A stretch of 58,491 bases of DNA, taken from contig JALWBR010000018.1 of NCBI GenBank assembly GCA_027037055.1, forward strand, positions 37,923 through 96,413. Direction: 5' to 3'. Numbering within the stretch: position 1 is the first letter of the stretch; each line of letters starts with the position of its first letter. Positions 1 to 8,702 of the stretch are shown here, in pieces. The notes beneath the pieces were generated by a model, which searched no databases, was not told where the DNA came from, and worked only from the letters and a program-made list of their open reading frames with translations. Origin of the DNA: Aquificales bacterium (lineage in GTDB: Bacteria; Aquificota; Aquificia; Aquificales; Aquificaceae). The position numbers and the translations under genes were made by a program.

Positions 1-326
1 TGACCCACATCCCGACGGGTATAACCGTATCCTGTCAGCAAGAGAGGTCCCAGTATCAAAATAGAATGAAGGCTTTGGAGTTACTCAAAGCAAAGCTTTA
101 CCAACTTGAACTTCAAAAGCTTCAGGAAAAAAAGAAAGAGTATGAAGGGGAGAAAACGGAAATAGGTTGGGGGCATCAGATAAGGTCTTATGTTTTTCAC
201 CCTTACAGGATGGTGAAGGATTTAAGAACGGGATATGAAACGAGCAATATAGAAGCGGTTATGGACGGTGAGATAGATGAGTTTATTGAAGCATACCTTA
301 AGCAAAAGGCGGTAAAAACCGGTTAA
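1..326 (+). CDS. prfB: Peptide chain release factor 2, C-terminal part (truncated by window start)
   Basis: The frame is open from position 3. It begins [20 protein letters not shown], the segment that follows the GGQ loop in class I release factors, and continues with [12 protein letters not shown] and [10 protein letters not shown], which are typical of RF2 rather than RF1. RF2 reads UGA and UAA and triggers peptidyl-tRNA hydrolysis on the ribosome. About 107 C-terminal residues are present; the GGQ motif and codon-recognition domain lie before the window, so any programmed frameshift cannot be judged. The internal ATG at 66 is only a methionine codon within the gene. The TAA stop shares a base with the obgE start (TAATG), so the two genes are translationally linked. 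Confidence 0.95.
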   Translation, partial: THIPTGITVSCQQERSQYQNRMKALELLKAKLYQLELQKLQEKKKEYEGEKTEIGWGHQIRSYVFHPYRMVKDLRTGYETSNIEAVMDGEIDEFIEAYLKQKAVKTG

Positions 327-1333
327 TGTTGTTCGTTGATGTAGCAAGGATAAGGGTAAAGGCGGGAAAGGGAGGAGACGGGGCGGTAGCCTTCTTGAGG
401 GAGAAGTACAGACCCAAGGGAGGTCCAGCGGGTGGAGATGGAGGAAAGGGAGGAGATGTAATTATAGAGGCAACTACGAGGAAGACAACCCTTTACGATT
501 TTAAATACAAAAGGCATTTTAAGGCGGAAGACGGCAAAAGGGGAGGAGGTAAAAATCAGAAGGGTGCGGACGGAAAGGATCTGATCATATATGTTCCTGT
601 AGGAACCGTTATAAAGGATGCATATACGGGCAAAATTTTATGCGATCTTGTAAAAGACGGACAGAGGTGTGTAGTAGCAAGGGGAGGAAAGGGAGGAAGG
701 GGTAACGCAAGTTTTGCAACACCTACAAATCAAGCACCCACTTATGCGGAAAAGGGAAAACCCGGTGAAGAAAGGGAACTTATCCTTGAACTTAAGATAA
801 TAGCGGATGCGGGCATAATAGGTATGCCTAATGCAGGTAAATCAACACTGCTTTCCGTCCTTACATCCGCAAAACCCAAAATAGGCATGTATCCATTTAC
901 TACTTTATATCCCAACCTCGGTGTAATGGAGATAGATGAAGAGAGAAGGGTAATTCTGGCTGACATACCTGGGCTTATTGAAGGAGCTTCAAAGGGCGCA
1001 GGCCTCGGACACAGATTTCTCAGACATATAGAGAGGACAAAGTTCCTTATACATCTTATTGATATATCCGATTTCCGAGAACATGATCCGGAAAAAGCCT
1101 TTGAACTTGTCATGAATGAACTAAAAGAGTACAGCAAAGAGCTTGTAAAAAAACCGCAAATAGTTGTTGGGACAAAGATAGATATATTAAGTGATAGATC
1201 CATAATAGAAAAGCTCAGAGCATACTTTAAAGGGAAAGGTTATGAATTCATAACCATCTCCGCAGTTACCGGAGAAGGCATTAAAGAACTAAAGGAACTT
1301 ATATGGAAATACAAAGAGATGTTATACTATTAG
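326..1333 (+). CDS. obgE: Obg/CgtA family ribosome-assembly GTPase
   Basis: This 335-residue GTPase acts in late 50S assembly and stress signalling. Residues 1-160 form the glycine-rich Obg fold (AGKGGDGA, KGGPAGGDGGKGGD, ARGGKGGRGN). The G domain follows, with G1 GMPNAGKS at 166-173, switch II DIPGL at 213-217, G4 TKID and G5 ISA. It ends soon after the G domain, so the optional C-terminal OCT domain is absent, as in many short bacterial forms. The start ATG overlaps the prfB stop codon and a ferritin-like gene follows 6 bases after the stop. Family assignment is secure; its exact ribosomal role is from family knowledge. Confidence 0.97.
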   Translation: MLFVDVARIRVKAGKGGDGAVAFLREKYRPKGGPAGGDGGKGGDVIIEATTRKTTLYDFKYKRHFKAEDGKRGGGKNQKGADGKDLIIYVPVGTVIKDAYTGKILCDLVKDGQRCVVARGGKGGRGNASFATPTNQAPTYAEKGKPGEERELILELKIIADAGIIGMPNAGKSTLLSVLTSAKPKIGMYPFTTLYPNLGVMEIDEERRVILADIPGLIEGASKGAGLGHRFLRHIERTKFLIHLIDISDFREHDPEKAFELVMNELKEYSKELVKKPQIVVGTKIDILSDRSIIEKLRAYFKGKGYEFITISAVTGEGIKELKELIWKYKEMLYY

Positions 1334-1339
1334 CACCAG

Positions 1340-2131
1340 ATGAAAACGATAGATATTCTTAAAAAGAATGTATTTTTGGAGCATGTAGCAATACTCCAGT
1401 ACCTTATTCACATGTTTCTAATAAAAGACGAAAAGCTTAGAGGTGAAATTGAGGAGATAGCTAAGGAAGAGATGAAGCACATGCACATGTTCGCTTCAAG
1501 GGCTGTTTACTTGGGAAGTCAGGTTGATATAAAAAGTGTTGAAGATGACATAAAGGATTGCAATGATATAGTAAATCTTATAAAGGAAGATATAAAGGCG
1601 GAAGAGGAAGCAATAGAGATATACTCAGCCCAGATAGATCTTACCAAGGACGATATTACAAAAAAAATGCTTGAGCTTATAATTGAGGATGAGAAAAAAC
1701 ATAAGAAGATTTTTGAATACATTTCCGAAGAACTTGAAAAAGACAGGCAAGAAAATATAACAGAAAGTCCGGTAAAGGAGACGGTTGCTTTCATGAACTA
1801 CTTGCTTAGGGAAAGATACATAAAAATAGTTGAGATTGTGAAAGATTTCATAAATGATAGGGATACATCAAGAAAGGATTTTAACCTTTACAAAGCCATT
1901 GAGAGTATGAAACTGATGGGAAAGATAGGAGAAACCATGGCGGAAAAGGGCATACCCGTGTGCTTCAAATATATAAAGGAGAAATTAGGAAGAACTGACA
2001 CCAGTAACATGGATGATATAATGGCCGTACTAAATAAATTTGCAAAGAAAGAAAGGTTTATGGAAGCCTATGAAAAAGATATGGAAAAGGGAAAGGGCTT
2101 TACTATAGGCGATCTAACCTCCCAAGAATAG
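1340..2131 (+). CDS. Ferritin-like four-helix protein
   Basis: A 263-residue acidic, fully helical protein. Its N-terminal 145 residues carry the carboxylate/histidine pattern of ferritin-like diiron proteins: LEHVAILQY, EEMKHMHMF, AEEEAIEIY and EDEKKHKKIFEYI, that is paired E..H motifs on four helices. The C-terminal 110 residues are helical and I do not recognise them. It has no signal peptide, so it is probably cytosolic. Iron storage, peroxide or oxygen detoxification are all possible and the sequence does not decide between them. It lies 6 bases after obgE, and its last 29 bases overlap the convergent ybeY gene. Confidence 0.75.
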   Translation: MKTIDILKKNVFLEHVAILQYLIHMFLIKDEKLRGEIEEIAKEEMKHMHMFASRAVYLGSQVDIKSVEDDIKDCNDIVNLIKEDIKAEEEAIEIYSAQIDLTKDDITKKMLELIIEDEKKHKKIFEYISEELEKDRQENITESPVKETVAFMNYLLRERYIKIVEIVKDFINDRDTSRKDFNLYKAIESMKLMGKIGETMAEKGIPVCFKYIKEKLGRTDTSNMDDIMAVLNKFAKKERFMEAYEKDMEKGKGFTIGDLTSQE

Positions 2132-2546
2132 ATCTTTCTATCTTTTCAAACAAAATGGCTTCTTTCTCACCCAGTTCATGATCATAACCCATAAGGTGAA
2201 CGAATCCGTGAACCACCAATCTTTTTATCTCATCTTTAAGGTCTCCTTTTGCTTGCTCCTTAGCTCTGTCAATTGATATAACTATATCACCGCCTATCCA
2301 TATACCGTCAATGCGTTCATCAATGGGAAAAGATAGCACATCCGTAGGTTTATCTTTACCCCTGTACTCCCTGTTCAGTTTCCTTATTTCATCATCAGAT
2401 GTAAGTGTAATACCTATCTCCGCAGGAGCCCTCTCTGAAACAGCCAATATCTTATCAGCCAATTCTTTGAGAAATCTACGGTAGCCCCTTGGTGCAACAA
2501 TATTTATTTCATTCTTTACTCTTTTCCGCTTCTTCCCTTTCTTCAT
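2103..2546 (-). CDS. ybeY: YbeY endoribonuclease (rRNA maturation)
   Basis: The 147-residue product carries the UPF0054 zinc signature HGFVHLMGYDH, with metal ligands H113, H117 and H123, and the conserved segment KPTDVLSFP upstream. YbeY is a single-strand RNase involved in 16S 3'-end processing and 70S quality control. The ATG lies inside phoH (38-base overlap), the classic phoH-ybeY pairing, so both are expected on one mRNA. The first dozen residues are very basic; a slightly later start cannot be excluded. The 3' end overlaps the convergent ferritin-like gene. Confidence 0.95.
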   Translation of the reverse strand: MKKGKKRKRVKNEINIVAPRGYRRFLKELADKILAVSERAPAEIGITLTSDDEIRKLNREYRGKDKPTDVLSFPIDERIDGIWIGGDIVISIDRAKEQAKGDLKDEIKRLVVHGFVHLMGYDHELGEKEAILFEKIERSILGRLDRL

Positions 2547-3489
2547 AGGCTTTTATTATCTTTGCAACAATAGGATGTCTAACCACATCTTCCTCTTTGA
2601 ACCAAACAAAGCTTATACCCTCTATACCCTTAAGTATCTCAACCGCCTCAATAAGACCAGAATGTTCCTTTTTCGGCAAATCAATCTGTGTTATATCTCC
2701 TGTAATTACAACCTTTGAACCGAAACCTATCCTCGTAAGAAACATCTTCATCTGTTCCCTTGTTGAATTTTGAGCCTCATCAAGTATTATAAAAGCATCA
2801 TTCAATGTTCTACCCCGCATAAACGCAAGGGGCGCAATCTCTATAATGTTTCTTTCAATCATGTAGGCAACCTTGTCATAATCAACTATATCGTAAAGGG
2901 CATCGTAAAGAGGTCTGAGATAAGGATCCACCTTCTCCGCTATACCGCCGGGCAGATACCCCAACTTTTCACCCGCCTCAACCGCGGGTCTTGTCAATAT
3001 TATCTTGTTTATCTTATGTTCCTTGAGATAAGCTACAGCCATAGCCATAGCAAGATATGTCTTTCCCGTTCCCGCAGGACCTATACCAAAAACAATATCA
3101 TTCTCCTTTATTGCATCCACATATTTTTTCTGGGATGGTGTCTTAGGAACTATGGGTTTTCTTCTGTGGGTTACGACAACCACTTCCCTTTCACCGTTCT
3201 CCGACATCTCCGTAATTTCGTTTTCAAAAAATCTCTTTGCCCTCTCCCTTACCTCAATGATAGAGAGGGGATTCTTTTCAAATTCCTTCATCAAAGATCT
3301 TATAAATCTTGAGAGCTTTCCTACCTTTTCCTCTTCGCCTTTGAGGATTATCTCCGTACCCTTTGCTATTACCTTAACACCAAAGAGCTTTTGAAAATAC
3401 TTAAGATTTTCGTCACCATAACCTACTATGGCATTGAATCTCTCATCATATCTGCCCAGATCTATCCTTTCTTCAGTCAAACCCGTCAT
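2509..3489 (-). CDS. phoH: PhoH-like ATPase
   Basis: A 326-residue PhoH/YbeZ-type P-loop NTPase. Residues 1-70 form a KH-like N-terminal region. The ATPase core has Walker A GPAGTGKT at 137-144 and Walker B DEAQN at about 237-241. YbeZ proteins act with YbeY in rRNA processing, which fits the overlapping ybeY gene downstream. The upstream region (3490-3573) is AT-rich and shared with a divergent tRNA-Val. A weak SD (AAGGA) precedes the ATG, and a TATAAT on this strand at 3516-3521 would give a leader of about 20 bases. Confidence 0.95.
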   Translation of the reverse strand: MTGLTEERIDLGRYDERFNAIVGYGDENLKYFQKLFGVKVIAKGTEIILKGEEEKVGKLSRFIRSLMKEFEKNPLSIIEVRERAKRFFENEITEMSENGEREVVVVTHRRKPIVPKTPSQKKYVDAIKENDIVFGIGPAGTGKTYLAMAMAVAYLKEHKINKIILTRPAVEAGEKLGYLPGGIAEKVDPYLRPLYDALYDIVDYDKVAYMIERNIIEIAPLAFMRGRTLNDAFIILDEAQNSTREQMKMFLTRIGFGSKVVITGDITQIDLPKKEHSGLIEAVEILKGIEGISFVWFKEEDVVRHPIVAKIIKAYEEREEAEKSKE

Positions 3490-3533
3490 TATATCCTTAA
3501 TATTAATATTAACAAATTATAATATATTCCCTC

Positions 3534-3562
3534 TGAACACTTCCTAAAAGTGATGATATTAT
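3534..3562 (+). promoter_or_regulatory. Sigma-70-type promoter for tRNA-Val
   Basis: TGAACA (3534-3539), a 17-base spacer and TATTAT (3557-3562), ending 11 bases before the mature tRNA 5' end. Four of six -35 positions and five of six -10 positions match consensus. Inferred from sequence only. Confidence 0.5.
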
Positions 3563-3573
3563 TAAATACATCA

Positions 3574-3648
3574 GGGCGGTTAGCTCAGAGGGAGAGCGCC
3601 ATCCTCACAAGATGGAGGTCGGCGGTTCGAGTCCGCCACCGCCCACCA
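3574..3648 (+). tRNA. tRNA-Val (anticodon CAC)
   Basis: The acceptor strands GGGCGGT (3574-3580) and ACCGCCC (3638-3644) pair fully and are followed by A plus an encoded CCA (3646-3648). The anticodon stem CCATC/GATGG encloses the loop CTCACAA, giving anticodon CAC, which reads GUG valine codons. The T-arm GGCGG-TTCGAGT-CCGCC is canonical. The tRNA is followed after 14 bases by the stop codon of a convergent antitoxin gene. Confidence 0.96.
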
Positions 3649-3662
3649 TTAGGTTAGCCGCT

Positions 3663-3932
3663 TCACAGCTCTATCTTTATCTTTCCCTCTACATATTGCC
3701 TTACGAGAGTAGCTATGATAGTTTGATAAGGAACCCCTGTCTCAAGACTTTTTCTTTTAAGAAGCATTATGTCTCTCTCACTAAGACGAATACTTACAGG
3801 CTTTTTCCGAAGAATATCCTTAGCTCCCTCTTTTAAAATCTTCTCCAACCTGTCATAATCATCCGCTTTTTGCCATTCGCCTCTGTCAATTTCCCTATTT
3901 ATAAGCCTTTCTAATTTATCAAGCCTTTTCAT
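3663..3932 (-). CDS. BrnA/CopG-like ribbon-helix-helix antitoxin
   Basis: An 89-residue protein whose C-terminal half (PVSIRLSERDIMLLKRKSLE, then TGVPYQTIIATLVRQYVEG) matches the ribbon-helix-helix pattern of BrnA/CopG antitoxins: a short beta strand with alternating residues, then two helices split by a GVPYQT turn. The start is set at the ATG at 3932 because AGGAGG lies 7 bases upstream; a GTG at 3941 would sit inside that SD. It overlaps the preceding toxin gene by 14 bases. Such proteins neutralise the toxin and repress their own operon; here that is inferred from family and gene order. Confidence 0.78.
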   Translation of the reverse strand: MKRLDKLERLINREIDRGEWQKADDYDRLEKILKEGAKDILRKKPVSIRLSERDIMLLKRKSLETGVPYQTIIATLVRQYVEGKIKIEL

Positions 3933-4245
3933 CAACTTCACCTCCTAAGTATTTCTTTGTCATTTTTCTATTAGGAAAAATTGTAATTAACCTTATAATT
4001 CCTTCACGTTCTTCAAAAGGAACAACATACGCATAATTGTTTATATTCACTATTAGCAATCTCTGGTGTGGGTATTTGTCTTTATTTGAATGTTCAAGTA
4101 TGTCAAGTATCTTACCTTCATTAATTGCAATAATCACATCTTCAAAGCCAACTCCACGTTCCATCTTTAGCTTAAAGTTTTTCTCCTCATCCCAATCTAT
4201 AACCACCTCTATGTTTAATGTAATGTTTAGTATATACAAAGGCAA
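3919..4245 (-). CDS. BrnT-like toxin of a type II toxin-antitoxin pair
   Basis: About 100 residues with the BrnT-like layout: an IDWDEEKN opening, GVGFEDVIIAI, ILEHSNKDKYPHQRLLIVNI, and a closing LITIFPNRKMTKKYLGG. BrnT toxins are small RelE-fold ribonucleases encoded just before their BrnA antitoxin, the order seen here. The start is uncertain. The frame opens with TTG at 4245, no ATG occurs before the conserved IDWD, and a GTG at 4206 lies immediately before that motif. The pair sits between tRNA-Val and truA, a plausible insertion point. Toxicity is inferred only. Confidence 0.7.
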   Translation of the reverse strand: MPLYILNITLNIEVVIDWDEEKNFKLKMERGVGFEDVIIAINEGKILDILEHSNKDKYPHQRLLIVNINNYAYVVPFEEREGIIRLITIFPNRKMTKKYLGGEVDEKA

Positions 4246-4264
4246 CCCAAAACAATACCATCAT

Positions 4265-4993
4265 TCATAAATACACCTTCTCAAGAAAAAGACCGCGGGG
4301 AGGTGCATTATAGGGACATTTACTGCCGTTGAAGTAACCTTCTATATCCGCCTCTCCTATCTTACCCGTAGAAAAGTTAACAATAGCACCCACTATCCTT
4401 CTCACCATGTATCTTAAAAAGTATGGTGCCTTTATCCTTATCTCAATTAGGGAACCTTCCACTTTCAAATCAACCTCTTCAACATTTATTACAGTATTCT
4501 TTTCCTCATTAGAATCCAGCTTTGCAAAACCTCTGAAATCGTGAACACCTTTAAAGAGATTTAAAGCCTCCCTTATCTTATCAATATCTAACTCGTGGAG
4601 TATGGTCCAAGTAAACGGGTATAAAAAGGGATCCTTTGCCTTTGAATTCCATATTTTATAAAGATACCTCTTCCCTTTTACACTGAATCTTGCATTAAAT
4701 TTATCATCAACCTCCTCAATATTTTTCACTCCTATATCGTCGGGAAGAAGTGAATTAATAGATAAAAGAACTTTGTCAATATCCAATTCTTTCCTTGTCC
4801 TAAAATTGGCAACATACTCTAAGGCATGTACACCCGCATCCGTCCTTGAACATCCAATAATGTTTATTTCTTCCTTAGTGATTATCTTAAGGACCTCCTT
4901 AAGGGTACCCTGGACTGTGGGTAGATTTGGTTGAATTTGCCATCCCGCATACTTCGTTCCTATGAAGGAAAGGGTAATTTTATAATTGGGCAT
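4265..4993 (-). CDS. truA: tRNA pseudouridine(38-40) synthase TruA
   Basis: The 242-residue protein carries the TruA active-site motif GCSRTDAGVHA, with the catalytic aspartate at residue 52, and the family segment YAGWQIQP near the N-terminus. The motifs ISLLPDDI-like and RYLYKIWN follow in the expected order. It makes pseudouridine at positions 38-40 of the tRNA anticodon arm. It is last in a four-gene minus-strand operon (herA, amidase, diheme cytochrome, truA), starting 3 bases after the cytochrome stop. The motif and length are normal, so the call is secure. Confidence 0.96.
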   Translation of the reverse strand: MPNYKITLSFIGTKYAGWQIQPNLPTVQGTLKEVLKIITKEEINIIGCSRTDAGVHALEYVANFRTRKELDIDKVLLSINSLLPDDIGVKNIEEVDDKFNARFSVKGKRYLYKIWNSKAKDPFLYPFTWTILHELDIDKIREALNLFKGVHDFRGFAKLDSNEEKNTVINVEEVDLKVEGSLIEIRIKAPYFLRYMVRRIVGAIVNFSTGKIGEADIEGYFNGSKCPYNAPPRGLFLEKVYL

Positions 4994-4996
4994 ACA

Positions 4997-5959
4997 CTAC
5001 TCTGAGTAGCCTCTGATTTTTGTAAATTCTCTGTGGCAAGCTGTACAACTTAATCCAAAACTTTTTGCTATCCTCTGATGTCTGCTGTGGATATCCTCAC
5101 GCGGAACAAATTTCCTCACCCTCGGAATACCTATCCCCTGATGGCAACGATAACATGTTTTCATAGCCTCCTCCCATAAGGCTACCGCCTTTTCTTTATT
5201 ACCTTCCTCCAATGCTTCTGGTAATTTTCTGTACATTATTATATTTCTTTTTTTAACTATTTTCTTCATCTTTTCGCTCCACTTCCTTGTAACACCCATA
5301 CCCAAGGCTATGGACATATTTCTACCGCAGGCGGATATACCGCGGGGATTTCTTATTAGATCAATAGCTGCAGCAAACTCACCCCTTTCAATCATACCCC
5401 TCAACTTAACAAAGGAGAAAAAGGTAGAATACGCACCTCCCTTGAAAGCCAATCTTATATTTGCAAGATAATTAACAGCCTTTAAAGTTTCCTTAGTATC
5501 TCTACCACCGACAAACATAATGTATCTTAAACCATCCTTTATAACCTTTATGGTTGGCTTCTTAAAGGTCACTCCGTATTTTTTAACGAAGTTGTTTTTA
5601 TTACCTACAACTATGATATTCGTATTCTTTTTATCCTTAGCCTCATCATCTGTATAAATCATTCTGGGAAATCTCTTATCCCTGTAAACGGAAACATCTA
5701 CGTTTGCATCTTCAACCCAGTTGCCCATATAAAAGGTTATCATACTAACAGCCCTAATAACGGAAGGATCCTCTTCTCTTCCCACAACAATAATAAAGTT
5801 AGGAACCGCCACATCAGAGCTTGCTGCAGGGGTTCCCCTCCATACATCTTCGTATCTCACATAGGGAAACAGCCTGTCAGCAAAGGGTGGATCTATAAGG
5901 GGTTTTGAAAAGACGGGAAGAGTAGAAAAAAATAAAAATATTATCAAATAAAACATCAT
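4997..5959 (-). CDS. Exported diheme c-type cytochrome with unrecognised N-terminal domain
   Basis: A 320-residue protein with a signal peptide (hydrophobic residues 3-18, ending VFSKP), so it is periplasmic. Residues about 45-170 form two similar alpha/beta units (FIIVVGREEDPSVIRA and NIIVVGNKNNFVKKY), which I do not assign to a named family. The C-terminal third has two CXXCH heme c motifs, CYRCH and CTACH, in a helical setting like that of small cytochromes. Its ATG overlaps the amidase stop by 4 bases, and it precedes truA by 3. An electron-transfer role follows from the hemes; partners are unknown. Confidence 0.7.
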   Translation of the reverse strand: MMFYLIIFLFFSTLPVFSKPLIDPPFADRLFPYVRYEDVWRGTPAASSDVAVPNFIIVVGREEDPSVIRAVSMITFYMGNWVEDANVDVSVYRDKRFPRMIYTDDEAKDKKNTNIIVVGNKNNFVKKYGVTFKKPTIKVIKDGLRYIMFVGGRDTKETLKAVNYLANIRLAFKGGAYSTFFSFVKLRGMIERGEFAAAIDLIRNPRGISACGRNMSIALGMGVTRKWSEKMKKIVKKRNIIMYRKLPEALEEGNKEKAVALWEEAMKTCYRCHQGIGIPRVRKFVPREDIHSRHQRIAKSFGLSCTACHREFTKIRGYSE

Positions 5960-7074
5960 CCTTTCCTCGCAACCTTTCTATATTTCTCTTCACCGAAGAA
6001 GTATTTTACTATCGCCTTGTAAAGGGCATCGGCAAATTTATCCTGAAACTCCGGACTGGCAAGCTTGACCGCCTCCTTGGGGTTCGTTATAAATCCTACT
6101 TCAATAAGAACTGAAGGGATGCCAGGTGTTTTAAGCACCGCAAATCCCGCCCTTTTTATTCCTCTCCATTTTACCTCCCTTCCCATATTTTTTGCAATCT
6201 CCCTTGCGAGTATCCTACTAAATATTATACTCTCCGACATGGTAACATCTATAGCAATATCCGCAAGAATACGCCTTAAAGAAGCGGATTCAATATCCGC
6301 GCCGAAAACTAACCTCGCATAATTTTTGTCCCTTATTATCTGCCTCTTTTTTGCGTACGCAGCCCGTGATGATATGGCAAATATATGGGTACCCCTTGCA
6401 TAAGCTCTCCTATGCTTAGGTGCCGCGTCCGAGTGAATACTGATAAAAAGATCCGCTTTGTTTTTCAGAGCTATCTGCGCCCTTTTGTGCAGGGGTATAA
6501 ATCTATCATCCCTTCTCGTCAATATTACTTTAAACCTGCCATCCCTCTCCAACCTTTCTGCCACCTTCTTCGCTATTATAAGATTTACCGTTTTTTCCTT
6601 AAGTCCGAGAAATCCTATGGCTCCAGGATCATGTCCGCCATGACCCGCATCCACCACCACTATTTTTTTATCCGCATCATCATATATGATGTTGTGCGGA
6701 ATTGTTTCCTTCTTTATTCCAGATTTATAAACATCCACAACTATTCTGAAAGGATTCGGAAGGGAAAAAGATCTTATCCTTGATATAACAAAGGGTTGCT
6801 CAATAACAACCCTTATTCCCCAGTGATGTTTACCCACCCTGTACTTATAGTTCTTAGGAAGTTTAATATTTTTGATACTCTTCTCTCCATATATATCAAT
6901 AACAAGTCTGTCCGGGTTTCTGAGGGTAAATACTCTGAACTTCCGCTTATCTGTTAAATCAAACACTATTCTGTCCTTCTCCTTATACTCACCGAATCTT
7001 ATGTTAATAATATCCGCAAAGGATAAACTGATGAAAAGATTAAAAATTATGAAAATCTTCAGGTACAGCCACAT
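5956..7074 (-). CDS. N-acetylmuramoyl-L-alanine amidase (AmiC-type, AMIN + Amidase_3)
   Basis: A 372-residue periplasmic amidase that cleaves the peptide-glycan bond of murein. The start is placed at the ATG at 7074, preceded by GGAGGAAG and followed by a clear signal peptide (WLYLKIFIIFNLFISLSFA); an upstream in-frame start would prepend a charged tail. Residues 20-125 form an AMIN targeting domain. The catalytic domain shows the zinc ligands in DAGHGGHDPG (H145), LKEKTVNL (E160) and SIHSDA (H214), and the catalytic glutamate in LIEVGF. The first 35 bases overlap the end of herA, so the genes are co-transcribed. Confidence 0.92.
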   Translation of the reverse strand: MWLYLKIFIIFNLFISLSFADIINIRFGEYKEKDRIVFDLTDKRKFRVFTLRNPDRLVIDIYGEKSIKNIKLPKNYKYRVGKHHWGIRVVIEQPFVISRIRSFSLPNPFRIVVDVYKSGIKKETIPHNIIYDDADKKIVVVDAGHGGHDPGAIGFLGLKEKTVNLIIAKKVAERLERDGRFKVILTRRDDRFIPLHKRAQIALKNKADLFISIHSDAAPKHRRAYARGTHIFAISSRAAYAKKRQIIRDKNYARLVFGADIESASLRRILADIAIDVTMSESIIFSRILAREIAKNMGREVKWRGIKRAGFAVLKTPGIPSVLIEVGFITNPKEAVKLASPEFQDKFADALYKAIVKYFFGEEKYRKVARKG

Positions 7075-8695
7075 CTTCCTCCACCTCTTCCTTTCTCGTT
7101 GCCCACGGAGCAAAGGGAAAGTTTATCATAATCGGATTGGGTATATCTGGTTGGTAAAGTATCATTGAACCCTTCTTAAGCATCATTGCCCTCTGTCTAA
7201 AGTTACCCATTAAATATTCATACTCCTTATTCATAACCTCAGTACTGTCAAGCCTTCCCGTAACTTTTACCGCAGCGTTGGCTATTATTCTCTTTTCAAC
7301 CTCACTCGCAGTTTGTTGGGCACCTATTAAAATAACTCCCAAGCTTCTACCCCTTTCCGCTATGTCAAGCAAAATATCTTTAATCGGACTCCACCTATCC
7401 CTCGGGGCGTACTTATTTAATTCGTCAAGAACAACAAATATTTTAGGATAAGGATTACCGCTTTCCTCTTTCTCTTTGAAAATCCTCTTAAGTATTGAAC
7501 CCACAACGAACATCTTACCTATGCTGTGAAGATCGCTTATGTCAATAACGGTCAATCTCCTCTCCCTCCAGTCTATAGGATTATTTACATGACCGTGAAT
7601 AAGATTCCTCGTGTGGGTTACCGCATGATCCAATCTTCTTAGAAAGGCATAAACGGTTGAAAGGGAAGCGGTACCGAACCACTCCTTATATGTATCACCC
7701 CTATCCTTGGCGGTTTCTACATACTCCCTTAACCTTTCCCTTAAATCCGCAAGACTTTCTATATCCCTGCCAACCTCATCAATAAGTCTTCCTTGAGGGC
7801 TCTGTCTTGCCAAATGATAAAGTCTTTCCGTAACCCTGTCTATAACATAGTTGAGAGTAGAAACTCCCTCATCACCCTCCGCAAATAAAAATTTTAGTAA
7901 CCCTTCCTTGGCAAAATCATACATACTCCATCGGTAAACCTTGACATCCTCAAGCCTTTCCTTTACCGAAGGAACATTACTTCCTTCCTTTTCGGGGGGT
8001 GAATAAAATCCCACATCGGTAAAAGGATTCGGATCAAGCCCCATCCTTAAAAATTTTTCCTTGTCATCCTCACCGAAGTTCTTATTTCTCTTATCTATCC
8101 AGAAAAGATCCTTACCCTTAACATTGAATATAATTCCGTGGATATTTTTTCTATCATCCGCCTTTTTTAATATGGAGTACATCAAAAAGAGGGCGTAGGA
8201 GGTTTTTGTAGCCACCCCGGACATACCAGATATGGATATATGGGCACCTTCCCTACCGTTTACAAAATCATAGTTTATGTAAACCACATCTCCCGTCCTT
8301 GAAACACCCGCGGGTATCTTTCTCTTCATAGAATCATAGTACATGGCTTTTTCAAGGTCTTTACCTTTAGCCCTGAAGACGGGATCACCGGGTGAGGGAG
8401 GAATAAACACCTCTGGTTCTATTCTTGTAACCGCAACCCGGGCTATATAGGCGGTATTTGCAGGAATCATACCTTTTCCGACAAGTTGTGCATCATAAAC
8501 AAACTCAACACCTTCCAAGAACTTGGCAACCTCATGAACGATACCGTAAAACTTAACCTTTTCCCCATCCATATCTGTCTCGGTGAAGAGAACTTCATCA
8601 AGCTGAACGAAGTAACCCTCTTGAACCCCTACCCAGAATTCAAGGGGATTTGACGGTTTTATCCCTAAAATGATCCCTATTTTTTCCGTAGTCAT
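7040..8695 (-). CDS. HerA/HAS-barrel-type ATPase with atypical P-loop
   Basis: A 551-residue ATPase of the HerA/FtsK superfamily. Residues 1-100 resemble the HAS-barrel found at the N-terminus of HerA proteins. The Walker A region at 157-165 reads GMSGVATKT, with A-T in place of the usual G before the lysine. Walker B is KIFVVLDELNKY, and a C-terminal sensor segment VILIGAQQTASEV follows. HerA proteins pump DNA in hexamers, often in DNA-end processing, but the partner nuclease NurA is not nearby. It heads the operon with amidase, cytochrome and truA. No SD precedes the ATG; a TATATT lies 7 bases upstream. Confidence 0.8.
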   Translation of the reverse strand: MTTEKIGIILGIKPSNPLEFWVGVQEGYFVQLDEVLFTETDMDGEKVKFYGIVHEVAKFLEGVEFVYDAQLVGKGMIPANTAYIARVAVTRIEPEVFIPPSPGDPVFRAKGKDLEKAMYYDSMKRKIPAGVSRTGDVVYINYDFVNGREGAHISISGMSGVATKTSYALFLMYSILKKADDRKNIHGIIFNVKGKDLFWIDKRNKNFGEDDKEKFLRMGLDPNPFTDVGFYSPPEKEGSNVPSVKERLEDVKVYRWSMYDFAKEGLLKFLFAEGDEGVSTLNYVIDRVTERLYHLARQSPQGRLIDEVGRDIESLADLRERLREYVETAKDRGDTYKEWFGTASLSTVYAFLRRLDHAVTHTRNLIHGHVNNPIDWRERRLTVIDISDLHSIGKMFVVGSILKRIFKEKEESGNPYPKIFVVLDELNKYAPRDRWSPIKDILLDIAERGRSLGVILIGAQQTASEVEKRIIANAAVKVTGRLDSTEVMNKEYEYLMGNFRQRAMMLKKGSMILYQPDIPNPIMINFPFAPWATRKEEVEEDVAVPEDFHNF

Positions 8696-8702
8696 AATTT
8701 AA

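Noticed and set aside
742-1203. Long antisense frames inside obgE, dnaJ, metG, the cytochromes and the surface proteins
   Set aside because: They lack known motifs and lie opposite clearly coding genes; codon-pattern shadows.
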